The notes: generated by a model from the sequence alone, not told the origin. DNA of 64,000 nucleotides from Limnoperna fortunei (GCA_944474755.1 OX104123.1:64721898-64785897); one strand, 5' to 3'; shown: positions 23,740 to 34,986, numbered from the stretch's first letter. Made by a program: numbers and translations.

Positions 23740-25139
23740 TGAGGAAGTCGAAGGTTCAAAGGTCTGCTTGTTTAGTGAACATACAATCCAGTCAACCTCT
23801 CGAGTTGGTTTGTTTAGACTTTTTATGACTAGAGAGATCAAAGGGAGGCTATGAAAACATACTCGTTATTACCGATCATTTTACGCGATTTGCTCATGCT
23901 ATTCTGACAAAAAACAGTCCGCTCACACAACAGCAAGAGTTTTATGGGAGAATTTTATACAATACTATTCTTTTCCCGCTCGATTGCACAGCGATCAAGG
24001 AAGAAACTTTGAATCCAAAGTTATTAGGGAACTGTGCAACCTAGCTGGAATAAAGAAATCTCGTACAACCCCATATCATTATCAAGGGAATGGGCAGGCA
24101 GTGTGAGAGTTTCAATCAAACGCTTCTTAATATGCTTGGTACATTGAATGAGTTTTTGTTTCGCCTCTTGTACATGCCTACAACGCAACACGTCACGAGA
24201 GTACGGGGTATAGTCCTCATTTCTTGTTGTTTGGGTGGCATCCGAGGTTAGCGATTGACGCGTTTTTCGGTACTCAGACGGACTCGTTAGCCGATAGATC
24301 GAAAGATTCGTATGTTCAGAAACTTGGACGAAGACTTCAGTTTGCATATAAAGCCGCCGAGAAAGAAGCAGAGAAGTCGAGTAAGCGACACAAAGCTAGA
24401 TATGATTTGAGAGTTCGTAGTTCCGTTCTCAGTCCGGGTGATCGAGTTTTACTTAAAAACGTAGGCCTGAGAGGGAAACACAAACTCGCAAATAAATGGG
24501 AACGTATCCCATATACAGTTGAGTCGAAACCCGATTCAAGTATTCCAGTTTGTGTCGTGAAACGTGAATATGGCCAAGGCAGTACAAAGACAGTGCATAG
24601 AAATGTGTTACTTCCGATTGGTTCTTTACCCCTGTATGAGAAAATTTCTAACATCCCGTTCCAAAGATCATTCGTCGTCAAACATGACTACACCGGAAAA
24701 ACCGTTGGAAAAGCAAGAATGTTCTAACTTTTCTGACGATTCCAATTTACAGTTACATGAAGAACCTGACTTATCAGAGGATTAAGAATGTTTTGTATAG
24801 TATAGAAATACCGTAAAATACGTGGTGGTAAGAAAAGAACTTAATCCTTTAGCGGCTGAATTTACGCTTTTTCGAAATGCGGGAAATACGCGTTCCGACG
24901 CTCCGGTCGATTCTTATGAATTACCCCAGCCTTGTTTATCACCGTCAAGTTCAGACAGAAAAAGTCCGTCCTTTGATCTCTCTGGCCCTCAAGGTCCAGA
25001 TATTGAGGGGATAAATCAGTCTAGTTTTGAAGATAGTACTAGTTCAGGTTCTGTTCCAAGTAATTCTGGTAGGTTAGTCAGGAGAAGTGGCAGGAATATA
25101 AAACCTCCGGACAGATATCGAGATTTTATTTTTTACTGA
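23740..25139 (+). pseudogene. Gypsy integrase core and C-terminus
   Basis: The catalytic core is readable in pieces: LVCLDFL near 23810, [11 protein letters not shown] near 23985, and the Glu-containing helix near 24097-24125, where a one-base insertion puts CESFNQT in another frame. The C-terminal domain is open at 24224-24727 (PGDRVLLKNVGLRGKHKL, a GPY/F-like module). The pol end at 24822-25139 carries RRSGRNIKPPDRYRDF just before TGA, the usual end of this lineage's Pol. An intact enzyme would insert the DNA copy into the host genome. Confidence 0.8.
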
Positions 25140-25256
25140 TTCCTAAATTTTTATGTTGGATTGACTACTGCGAGACAATTGCCACCAGCTAGTTCAATTT
25201 AATACTTTTTTTCTTAAAGAGTTAAGCATTTTTCTGTTGTTTTTATTCTTCAGATC

Positions 25257-25904
25257 ATGAATTCTTATGTATATTGTTCCAGTAGAGGCAGATGTTTACA
25301 GGACTTGCAGTGTGCGAGAGTTGTTGTAAAACCTGGTGTCAAGTTATTAAAATTATTTGACATTGCTAAAAGGGACTTGAGTTTGGTTGAGGGGACAAGA
25401 ATTGTGTATTTTGTTTGTGGTATTCCCGATATGTGCACTCTTCTTAGAGATGGACGTCCGTTTTACTAGGAATCAATTATTAATATCAATATAAGCGCGG
25501 ATTCTATTGTTGACACCAATAAAACTAATATTGAAACTGTTTATAAGGGTTTACGGGATATGGGTTTTCCAAGCTGTATTTTCTACTATCTGTGCTATAA
25601 CCATCACAGATTGGCTAAACGTAGAACCACATTCCTCAGGCACAAGTCCCAGTAACTGTCCATGCAGGATAGATTAAATTCTGTCATTTTAATTTTTAAT
25701 AGATTCATAACTGAATTTAATAGTCAGCATGATTTATGTACACCATTTCTACATAGTTATTTACATCAGAAATATTCTAATAAAATTAGATATAAATATA
25801 CAAAACTTGTAGATGGGCTACATCCGTCACCAGATCTGGGAGAAAGATGGACGTCACATCTATGGAAAGTAATACTGGACAATGAATCAAGAGATAAAAA
25901 TTGA
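25257..25904 (+). pseudogene. Third ORF of the Gypsy element, SGNH-hydrolase-like pattern
   Basis: 216 codons in one frame with two in-frame stops (25467-25469, TAG; about 25653, TAA), so a broken but clear ORF between pol and the 3' LTR, where retroviruses keep env. It shows no signal peptide or membrane segment. SSRGRCLQDL opens the frame, VYFVCGIPDM follows at about residues 52-62, and LVDGLHPSPDLGERW lies near the C-terminus. The DGxH end and the GxPD block recall SGNH/GDSL hydrolase blocks V and III, but no GDS nucleophile is seen. Function is unknown; the family link is inference. Confidence 0.55.
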
Positions 25905-26042
25905 TTTAGTATTTTTAGTTAAATGTGTGTATATATTCATAGTATCGAGGCATTTGCCACATACTTATGATGCTTATATATACATTTTTTTAATTTGTTT
26001 TTATACAAATGTATACATTAAAATTCGGGGACGAATTTTTGT

Positions 26043-26057
26043 CCTGAGGGGGGACTA
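26043..26057 (+). promoter_or_regulatory. Polypurine tract before the 3' LTR
   Basis: GAGGGGGGACTA lies right before the 3' LTR start (TGTCATGGG, 26058). The position and purine run fit the plus-strand primer site of LTR elements. Confidence 0.7.
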
Positions 26058-26531
26058 TGTCATGGGAAGCTAATTATTTCATTTAAATTGGAAGCTTTCC
26101 GATTGGTGTGTTCAGATATTTAATTCGTTTCATTATCATATATCATTCATATATATTCGTCATTTCATATTGATGCTTGACTAATCAACCGTATATTCAA
26201 GTCAAACACGCCTTTGCATGTTTTTCATACAAACCTAAAGTCAAACACACCTTTGCATACTTTTCGCATCTGTTTAATTAATTAAAACACCTGTAGTCAT
26301 TCCAACACTGTACGTGGGTCTGAGTGGACTATTTTGAAATAGTTCCCTGTTTATTTACAGGTCAGTTTATATGTTATTAGATTGCTCAAATGAGATTTGA
26401 ATGTTTATATTGAATTAAATTATAATGTAAATATATTATAATTGTTGTAATATTGTTTATTTACAGACAAATAAAATATTTGGGTAATAACTTATTATTT
26501 ACGCCATACAAGGGACAATAACCCGGCGACA
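26058..26531 (+). repeat. Gypsy 3' LTR
   Basis: 474 bp, TGTCATGGG ... GGCGACA. It matches the split 5' LTR but holds an extra stretch of about 60 bp (about 26104-26165, rich in ATATCATTCATATAT). AATAAA near 26473 is a candidate polyadenylation signal. It is followed by the target duplication TGTG at 26532. Confidence 0.9.
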
Positions 26532-26535
26532 TGTG

Positions 26536-27429
26536 TAATACGGAATATTTTAAACTGACATGTTTCACAATTCGAGCATTCTCTGTAAATGTATTTTTAT
26601 CATGCCATTTCTGACCTTTCAATTTTTGCAATGTGCCATGTTTACCATTTTATAAATATCTCCAAAATAAACAACAGTTTTTGTATAGCTTCCTTTTTCG
26701 GATAAAGATGTTTACATATCTCTCACAGGCATTGTACCTCGCTTTAATTCGTTCAAACCTTCATAATTCGAGTCCGTAACGTCTTAATTTGGAAAGCGAC
26801 ATTTTTGCATTTTGTTCAGTTCTGAAATTTTAATGCAGTTCTTTCATAGTTTTGTTTAGTACAGTTGCTTGATTTCGCGATTTTCTACTTATATATTTTG
26901 TGATTGGTAACATTACTGAATTCGATACATCTTGCAAGAAATTTCTGCAATTTCGGGGGTATTGTCTGGTCTGGTATTGTTTTTCCTATATTCTGCGTCT
27001 TGAGGCTGTCAATTCCTAATTCCATAGTGCCATGTGCATGTCTGGAATACGCTATTTTGCCGTATTTTCCTTTGATCTTTAAGTATTATCCCATTTCACT
27101 CTACTAGTAAAATAAAATTGTAAAATCGTTTTTAATTTTTTGAGAAAATGTTTCCAATTCAATAGGTTTAAGACCTTCAATACACAAAATGTTCAAAGAT
27201 TGTGTGCATCTGCACCCCACTGCAGCCACATGCACGCAATGGAGGGAATAATTCAAATGTATGGAATACTTCTTTTGATATGGATGCATTTGTTCATAAC
27301 ATTGTCTAATATTAAGAGCAAGAATATAAACTTAATTATTGGGCATTTAAAGAATTAGATATTCTGAATGAAAATTCTATCAAACATGAAACTATATCTG
27401 TCTTTCATAATAGTAATATACCTAGTAGT
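26536..27429. other. Stretch with no recognised gene
   Basis: AT-rich sequence between the Gypsy element and the Crypton relic. Short frames at 26904-27107 and 27140-27358 show no motif. The last 70 bases may belong to the Crypton N-terminus, but this cannot be shown. Confidence 0.5.
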
Positions 27430-28147
27430 CTAGTTGCCTCATCTAGCAACACAGCTACCAATTTTGCATCTAGATTCGTGGCAAATGATGAGATTACAAT
27501 TTTTGGAAGATCGTGAAAATCTGAACACAAAAGAAAAATGAATGGTTGTGTTAATGTCTATAAATACTTTTTAAAAAGTGTAAAAAAAATGTGTCGTGTG
27601 GAATTTATGATATTGAACCAAAAACTCTTGATGAATATTTACAAGAATTTGTTATTGGTTTGCCAAAGAAAAAACGTAAGCCAGGTGAATCCAATTAATA
27701 CCAGCCAAATACTCTCGACAGCTATTTCAATATGATCAGTAGATTTTTTAACATACATCAAGTGAGAGATTTACAGTCATGTGACTGTTTGATTGTAAAG
27801 AAAAACGTATGAAAAAGATGGGCAAGGGAAACCGTCCGAATGTGTCAGATGCTGTGGACCTTAAGAAAACCATGATCGAGTAAGGCGAAATGGACATTAA
27901 CAACCTTGAGGGATTAATGACACTGTTGTTGTATTTGAATACCCACAATTTTGCTCTAGGAGGTTGTCATGAGTTCAGACATTTGAAATGGGGCGATATA
28001 AAATATGTTAGCAATGACAAGGAAAAATTCCCCACATATAATGAAAGGCTCACAATAAGGAGAGATAGATCCAACAGTAAACATATCAGAGCGTATGCCC
28101 CAAAGTCATCTGGAAAATTCCCGAAAATGTCATGCGAGTGCATATAA
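27430..28147 (+). pseudogene. Crypton / DUF3504 tyrosine-recombinase relic
   Basis: Pieces in three frames follow the order of the DUF3504 (KIAA1958/ZMYM-type) recombinase: SRFVANDEI and NLNTK near 27470-27535, KTLDEYLQEFVIGLPKKKRK near 27625, and PNTLDSYFNMISRFF near 27708. The core comes last (27890-28147): LLLYLNTHNFALGGCHEFRHLKWGDIKY, then ERLTIRRDRS and YAPKSSGKFP. The usual GLR (catalytic Arg) reads ALG here, so the enzyme is inactive as well as frameshifted. Crypton enzymes move DNA circles by site-specific recombination. Confidence 0.7.
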
Positions 28148-28169
28148 ATTGGTATGATTTCCATGCAGA

Positions 28170-28296
28170 TGGACCTGCTACAGAGTGTCGAGGGTTTTCT
28201 ACGGGAACTCCAGCTTCCTCCCCAATGAGAACTGGACACCATGATACAGCTGAAAAATTGCAGAAAGTGGCGTTAAACAACATTTAAACAAACAAA
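28170..28296 (+). repeat. SINE 3' fragment
   Basis: Matches the 3' half of the tRNA-headed SINE: GGGTTTTCT, ACTCCAGCTTCCTCCCC, GAGAACTGGACACCATGAT, GCTGAAAAATTGCAGAAAG and GGCGTTAAACA, then an ACAAACAAACA tail. The tRNA head is missing. It is an older, diverged copy. Confidence 0.75.
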
Positions 28297-28984
28297 CAGA
28301 TTGACCTGCTTGTGCTTAAGGATGTCTGACTTTTATTTCTTATACATTTCTTTATTTGATTATGTATTCTTGACTTAAGACCCACCCAACACTTTATAAT
28401 CTGTTAGAGCAGGAAGCAATGGTTGACAAATGTGTCAGTGATTTATGTACCAATGAAATACTAAACCTAACATCTCATTAATTTTCCAGTATAATAGTAC
28501 TTCATCTGTTGTAGTGCCGTGTAGGGGTCAATATATTGAAAGATCAGTGAACCAGGAATTTTGATTTCAAATAAAAATATCTAATCGAGTTGAAACAACA
28601 AATTTGTGAATCTATGTAACATTCTGATTTACAAATACAGATAGGTATAAAATTTAAAAAGAGTTGTCCCTTAACACTTGTAGAATATCATATTACCTGC
28701 ACCAGTATCTAACCCTTAATTCCCCCTGGTTCCAGTCAATTGCAATCTGTAATTCAACAACTTACTGTAGACACGACACGGAAGAGAGTCCCAAGGTATA
28801 ATAGGAGCGATTTATGGTAGAAATATGTAATCACATGATCAACAAAATTACTAAGGGTTTCAAAAATTTTCATTCACAACAATGCACTGTGAGGAACCAA
28901 CTTGCTGAGACCTAGGGGATAATTTGCTTGTCCGGACAGGAAGTGTAAAAAACTCCAATTCCGGTATATCTAAAATTGAAATCA
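28297..28984. other. Stretch with no recognised gene
   Basis: No open frame, repeat or RNA gene recognised on either strand. Confidence 0.5.
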
Positions 28985-28986
28985 TA

Positions 28987-30306
28987 CAGTGCGACGTCAA
29001 AAGTATTTCACGCTTGATATTTTTTACATTATATTTCATATATATTCACATTTTTTTTCAAAAATTATTACCATGCCCTTTTTTTCAAAGATTTGTGTGA
29101 ACTAAAAACCAACAGATGCAGCAAGTTAAATTTTATATTGTGGCATCATAAAATATTTGATAGTTTGATTTACACAAGCGAAATATTTTGTGAATCAGTT
29201 TACTTGATAATTTAACACAATATACTGTGAAATACTTTTTATTCGTTGGGTATCAATTTTCGTGGTTTTCGTGGAGGCCTCAGACCACGAAATTAAAAAT
29301 CCAACGAAGAATAAAACTTCATTAACAGATGGGAACTTGTGAAAAACGATCTGAAAATGTCCGAGATCGGACATTTATTTGTACATGTAATATATGATTT
29401 TGTAGTTCGATCCATTACTAACGTTCTTCTCAAAATCCATTTTAATGATTATGTTACAGGTTTCATGTTCGAATTGTGTTTTTATTACATGTAGATGTTA
29501 TTTAATTGTAAAGCGTACGAATAAACATCGACTTCCGGTCAAGGTGGTGATATATGAGGTGTTCATTTTTGATGTTAAAACGTAACAAATTATTATCGGA
29601 ATTATGAGTTTGGTTGCTCCTTTGAACATAAATTAAAATAACAAATAAAATATTTAAAGATAACCTATACTTAATCTTTATTAGTGCATATCAATGACAC
29701 GCTATATCAAATGGATGTTGTGATAATACCGATCATGGCACAAATGACATTAAATTACACCTTTGTAACAGTTATTTATTGCTACTCAACACATAAAGTG
29801 ACAAATGCCCTTCGGTTAGGAATGCTTCTATAGATAACAATTAGAGAATTATATAGACTCAAAGTAGTTTTTATTGCAATTAATCAATTATACACTACCT
29901 TGTTTATAATTAGCTTACCACGCGCGTAAACAACATCATGTTATGAAACTGGTGAAAATTATTCTACTGTAATAATTTATTTTGATCGCTACCTCACTTT
30001 TTGCATTTTCGGAAACCGTCAATCCACGAATTTATGAACCAACGAACATGTAAAATTTCACCAAACCACGAAAATTGATACCCACGAATTTAAGTACTTT
30101 CACAGTATTTTGTTAATTTGTTCTGCGTGTTCTACTCCCGTACAAAAAAGAACCAAGAGGTTTTATCAGGTCTCCAAAAAAGAAACAAATATATTCTGCA
30201 TATTTTGGTTTTTATTTCATGAATATCTGTTAAGAAATGGTCTGGAAATAATGATATCAATTTATAGGAAAATTGCAATTCGTGAAATACTTTTGATGTC
30301 GCACTG
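28987..30306. mobile_element. Tc1/mariner-like element without transposase
   Basis: 28-base terminal inverted repeats including the TA (28985-29012 and 30281-30308) match with one mismatch and begin CAGTGCGAC. The flanking TA at both ends is the mariner-type target duplication. No transposase is seen. About 880 bp of the inside is another inverted-repeat element (29225-30105). Confidence 0.75.
29225..30105. mobile_element. Nested inverted-repeat element (MITE-like)
   Basis: Ends CTGTGAAA ... and ... TTTCACAG lie inside the mariner-like element, flanked by TA. The inverted repeats run about 45 bases with small gaps and include the block TATCAATTTTCGTGG (left 29251-29265; right, as its complement, 30066-30080). 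It carries no coding capacity. It is younger than its host element. Confidence 0.7.
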
Positions 30307-30625
30307 TACATTTTGTGGACCCCAGGTTGCATCTGTCTCATATTAAATAACATTTCTAAATAAAGCTCCTGTGACAGTAATCACAAGGCCATGCATGCTT
30401 AAAAAAAAAACCCCTTTGAATTAAATTACCTGTTCCAATGGGTAACACAATTCCAGTGGTGGCAAAAACTTGATTAACATGCAGCTCAGTTAATCTACGG
30501 TCAACCTTTCTGCTGGTGGTATAATTGTGTGAAGAAAGGGTGTTCGGATCTTTACAAAACACTGCCCGTTGTCTGTAATAATACCGGTTTTCTAATGTTT
30601 TGATATGATTACTGCAAAGTTGGGG

Positions 30626-31024
30626 TGGACCATACTGGGAGGGTTCCCAGTGCTGGACCCACAGAGCAGCCTAGCGCGTCCCCGGTTGGCGGATAGGGGA
30701 GACCCTCTCGTTGGGGGGGTTGTCAGGTCATAATACGGAAAGCCTGCCCGCGGACCGTAGTGGGTAACGTGTTTGGAGAGTGCCACGCTCCTTGCACGAT
30801 AAAGACCACTTTTGTAGATTTAGAAAAAGAGTAGGCTCATTGTAGCCGCTACAAAAGACTAAATTTTCCGCTCCTACCCAAAACTCCATACTTTTCCAGT
30901 GGCACTCAAAATTGTATTCCCTGTGACCCATCCCACCCCCATTTTCCGTTGATTTATTGTTTTTTGTTAACTTGTTCCCGTCCTGAATATAGCTGAAATA
31001 CTGCTCGCTGGACGTAAAGCAGAC

Positions 31025-31060
<36 letters not shown>

Positions 31061-31062
31061 AG
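30626..31062 (+). repeat. Dispersed repeat R, full copy 2
   Basis: Same left end (GGACCATACTGGGAGGGTT) and order as 10930-11334, ending in seven or more CAAT units (31027-31060). The LINE-like tail (GTCCTGAATATAGCTGAAA) begins at about 30980. Reading frames on its minus strand are by-products of the repeat. Confidence 0.75.
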
Positions 31063-32124
31063 AAATAAAATAATCTAAAGTATAACCAAGGTCTAAAGAT
31101 TAAATGGACAAAGGTTCTACTGGAATTTCAATGATACTGGAAAATTTGAGTTGCAGGTAGTGCCAAAATCAAAAGTTGAAAAATGAGTTTGCAGCAGACA
31201 GCTTTCTTCCATGTTATTATACTATTGTACCTTCACACTAAAGAGTTCTTGTTTACACAAGGGAGGTAAATAATTTACCGTACTTTTGTAAAAAAAACAA
31301 TACAATATTTTACAGCATTTTTTCCTAACATAAAGGCTTGATTCCCATAATGTTTTACTGATTTATGAACACAAATATCAATTCTTAATAAAAATAGTTT
31401 TGTTGAAAATGCATGCATTATTTCAAAATTCATCTTGAAATTTGTGCTTTTTGTAGGTAAATGTTGGAATTTTTGGTTGGTTTCCATGACAACCAGACAT
31501 ATAAAAAAACAAATATTGGTATTTTTTTAATAGTTTCCCTTTATGTAACACTTTCATGAGTTTTGGGCCAAAGCTGTCACTATGCTGCCAAAGTGTTTCA
31601 AGTGCTTACAAAGAATGGTTATTAAACATAATATGCCGTCCGGTAAATCCTTCCACCTAAGCATACATTTTGCGATTCGAGGTACATGTAACAGAAACAT
31701 AATTTCTTCGATATTTGTTAATAAATCTTTAAAGTAGATATAATTTGAACTGTATGCCTTTGAACTAATTTTCACGAAACACAACGCTCACCACCACGCA
31801 AATAACGAAGCATATGTGGCTTACGTGTGTTTACATCCGGTTAATCAGCTCATGAATATTAATGAGATGATTGGTAAAATCGAAACATGTGCTTCGTTTC
31901 GTTTGGAATATTTCTTGCAACGAGATCGTAATTTTTCGTTGATAGAGTTGTATGTTCATTTTATATTTATCTAAAATTTGCAATGAATTTCGAAGATGTT
32001 CAGTCTTTTAGCAACTGAATACCACGCGTAACAGTTGAAAGACACGGAAAATAACGTTACTGAAAGTGGGCTGGTTTACAAGCGGAATTAGCAACCTCGA
32101 GTGATCTATCGTTTTTTGGTCCTT
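31063..32124. other. Stretch with no recognised gene
   Basis: No supported gene. One palindromic site GTTTCCATGACAAC (31480-31493) resembles an RFX X-box but stands alone, so it may be chance. Confidence 0.4.
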
Positions 32125-32355
32125 GCGAGATAGGGACCCATTTTGTAGAGTTCAACAAACAGTAGGCTCATTGTCCTCGTTGCAAAAAGCCAATGTGCCG
32201 TCTCTACTGGACGCTCCAATACGTTTCCAGTTGCAGTCAAAATTGTGTTCCCTATATCATATACCTCCCCCTTTCTGTTGATTTCTTGTTTGTTAACTTG
32301 AAAATAGCTGAAATATTGCTCGCTGGACGTAAAGCAAACATCCAATCAATCAATT
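32125..32355 (+). repeat. Dispersed repeat R, 5'-truncated copy
   Basis: Matches the right half of the R family (AGTAGGCTCATTGT, GCAGTCAAAATTGT, AACTTG, AATAGCTGAAATATTGCTC, GGACGTAAAGC), ending CCAATCAATCAATT. It lacks the left 180 bases. Confidence 0.7.
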
Positions 32356-32457
32356 AGTGGCGTTGCTTGCCGAAACCTCGGAAACCAAGGCTTTACATTA
32401 TTTTGCAACAAACAACAAAAATATAATTCTGTTTCACTAAAATTTTATTCGCATAGG

Positions 32458-32718
32458 GTGGGCCTCGGTGGCCGAGTGATCAAGGTAGTTTGTCTACTAT
32501 TGATCACGTGGTCTGTCAACACTGAGATTGCGGGTTCGATTCTCACTGCATGCAGGGTGTACTCGACTCCAATTTTAATTGACAAGGATTGCCAGTTTTC
32601 CTACCGCAGGTCGGGGGTTTTCTCCGGGTACTCCGGCTTCCTCCCCCAATAAAAACTGGACGCCATGATATAGCTGAAAAATTGCTGAAAGTGGCGTTAA
32701 ACACCATAAAACAAACAA
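32458..32718 (+). mobile_element. tRNA-headed SINE
   Basis: Complete copy with A box GGCCGAGTGA and B box GGTTCGATTCT. A 12-bp target duplication TATTCGCATAGG is exact at 32446-32457 and 32719-32730. It ends ACCATAAAACAAACA. One change in the A box (GTGG to GTGA). Confidence 0.9.
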
Positions 32719-33000
32719 TATTCGCATAGGTTTGTAATTACATGCAGAAAATGCTAGATCTGTGGATCTTGCAGGGGTATTAGCTACCTGGACTCCCTAT
32801 CAGGTGTTTGCCTTGGACGCACTGATTGTCCCTCGCAGATAGAAAACGATAGAAACCTTAGAACATTACATAAATACATGCATACATGTACTAAAGCTAT
32901 GTTGATCTGAATTTGTTAGATCCCTCTAATTTTATCTTAAAGAAATGAAGCGAGTACTGTTACCAGAAACAAGTCTGGGATGTTATTGATAAATTATTAA

Positions 33001-33699
33001 AGCCCCAGTCACATTAGAGCTTACGACCACTTGCGTCCACCGGCGACGCGTAAAACCAACGATCATCGGCGATTGTCTGCGACCAAACCCTCTTTGCGCA
33101 GAAAAATTTACTACCGCGATTATCGTACGACCAGTTATTATTGACAATCGTACGACAACTTGTCGTAAGACCATCGCACGATTACTAAATACTACTCAAG
33201 ACTATCAGTGACTAATAATGTCACGTGGTCTGTGTCTTGTCACAGGAAATCATTAACTAGTCTCTGACGATCGTACGATGGTTGCAATTTATCGTAGAGA
33301 AGTCGCTAATTGTCATTTGTAATCGTTGGTGGTCGTAAGACAAGTCACTACTAATCGCACGATGATCTTAAGACTTTGGAAAGACTACCTGCGACCGAGG
33401 GACAAGGACATCGGCGCCGACCAGTTGAAGATTATTACAGACTTTCGAACGACGATCGTGCGACAGCCTAAGACCTTATAAGATCACTAGCGACCTGTTT
33501 GATCGCAAGGAGGTTTTTGTGCAAGCTCAAAAACATCTCTGCGACTGAAATTGGTCGTGGGACCTTAATAAGATAACCTGCGACTGTCGAAGATCACCGA
33601 TGACCGTCGTAAGACTTTTTAAAGATTCTTCGCGACCAGAGGTCACTGGTGATCGTCAACTGGTCTTAAGTGGTCGTAAGCTCTAATGTGACTGGGGCT
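33001..33699. mobile_element. PIF/Harbinger-like MITE with repetitive interior
   Basis: Perfect 32-bp terminal inverted repeats (33001-33032 and 33668-33699) start AGCCCCAGTCACATTAG and are flanked by TAA on both sides (32998-33000; 33700-33702), a 3-bp duplication of the kind PIF/Harbinger elements make. The 635-bp interior is unlike its AT-rich surroundings. It is packed with short CGAC, GTCGTAAGAC and GATCGT words on both strands. No transposase is encoded. Confidence 0.8.
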
Positions 33700-33702
33700 T
33701 AA

Positions 33703-34414
33703 GATGTCTGTTCTACTCAAATGCAAACACATTTGAATAGATTATAGTGTATTAGTAATACAACAGTCAGTGGAAACCTTAACACAATCGAACTTATTTG
33801 TGTTTTGAACTAGGCCTTATATTGTGTTCACATAGATGTATTATGAGACATCGCGTCTCATGATGATCAATCAATTAAAGCAATACTCATATGTCACTGA
33901 AACCAAAAAAATATTTAAAATCCAAATGATTAATATGATGTAGAACTTTCGTCATCAAAATTCCAATACATTATAACAAAATCCACTGAAGGCCATCAAA
34001 AACCGGACTACTTGAATAGATTGATGGATCGCTGTTACCAATATAAACGCTGCAGAAAAAACTATACAAGGATTTAGTTTTTTTAAATCTTAAGTGGCTA
34101 ACCATTTTAAGGCCAAGTTGAACGCGGTTAAATTGGTAATTTATTTATCGTTTCACACTATACATATACAAATGTGAGATATTTTCCAGCACTGGCAACA
34201 TTCATATAAATATGCATCTAGCTCCGATTTTGGAATCAAAAGTATACACATTAGGCTGTGCGTTCATTTTATTCAAGCCAACAAAATTTACTCGTCATCT
34301 TCCACTGAAATGTACTTATTGTTTGTAGAGGTTACAGTAACTTGAAACCAATTTCAATCTATTGAGAATTGAAATCAAACATTGTGAAAAAAATGTTGAT
34401 AACATGCTTCGTAA
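33703..34414. other. Stretch with no recognised gene
   Basis: No repeat or coding signal recognised. It may include the 3' UTR of the minus-strand gene that ends at 34415. Confidence 0.4.
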
Positions 34415-34876
34415 TCATTTTCTGTCCATCTGCATATTTGTCAATGCCTCGGCATATTGACACAAACAAATCGCCCTGGAGCAATGTCTTCTTTCAACCG
34501 CAATAGCAAGTCTTTTTTCTAGAAAATCAATTAAGTATTTGGACGTTAGGCTTGTCAGGATTTTTAAAGCGTCCTCCTGAAATTATATTGTATACTGTTT
34601 GTATTATAAGGTCTTGTTACATGCGTTTCTAACGTTTTAAAGCAATCATTATTAATAAAGTGACAAGTATAAAATATATAAAAAGTACAACAAGTAAACA
34701 AAATAAATCTGAAAATAATGTAACAATAGTAATAATATATCACGTACATTGAAATCTTTTTCAATTTCGATAGGTTGGTCAGTATGTATGTGAATGTCAT
34801 CTGTCTGTAATGCAAAGTTGATTTCGTCGCCAGAGAGATTTTCAAAAATTGTCTTGAGACGTTCAGATGTATACTT
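34415..34876 (-). CDS. Last two exons of an unrecognised host gene
   Basis: Minus strand. The upstream exon 34748-34876 (43 codons, begins KYTSERLKTIFENL, ends EKDFN) has an acceptor TTTTATTTGCAG before it and a donor GTACGT after it. A 171-base intron leads to exon 34415-34576 (acceptor ATAATTTCAG; 53 codons and TGA), which begins EDALKILTSL and ends NMQMDRK. All junctions are phase 0. The product looks helical and soluble; I recognise no family. A LINE (34987-36720) lies just upstream in what would be an intron. The two short exons at 37515-37550 and 38177-38194 could be its start. Confidence 0.5.
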
Positions 34877-34986
34877 CTGCAAATAAAAGTACATTTCAGT
34901 ATTAAATATATGTGAAATTTTGACAAGTACATTGATTAGGCAGGGAAACAAATGCGATTTAATTAAATCCAATCTTTTGTATACTT

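Larger units (their letters stand above)
12667..26531 (+). mobile_element. Ty3/Gypsy LTR retrotransposon with nested insertions
   Basis: Two matching LTRs (12667-15796, split by a LINE; and 26058-26531) enclose gag, protease, RT, RNase H, integrase and an extra ORF. Both LTRs start TGTCA and end ACA. The element is flanked by TGTG at 12663-12666 and 26532-26535, a 4-bp target duplication. Nested inserts are an L1/Tx1 LINE (12863-15572), a second L1/Tx1 LINE (17140-20239) and a MITE-like piece (about 21610-21996). Without the two LINEs and the MITE-like piece it would be about 7.7 kb. All genes are damaged. LTR halves differ at about 2-4% by eye. Confidence 0.92.

Noticed and set aside
30728..31030. 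Minus-strand open frames in repeat R (also 11095-11322 and 32106-32345)
   Set aside because: The similar peptides come from the shared repeat, read on the strand opposite to its tail; frames differ between copies.
31022..31062. Simple (CAAT)n run as an independent microsatellite or CRISPR-like array
   Set aside because: It is the normal tail of repeat R. Units are 4 bases without spacers, so not a CRISPR.
31480..31493. RFX X-box-like palindrome as a regulatory site
   Set aside because: One isolated match in 64 kb with no gene start nearby is expected by chance.
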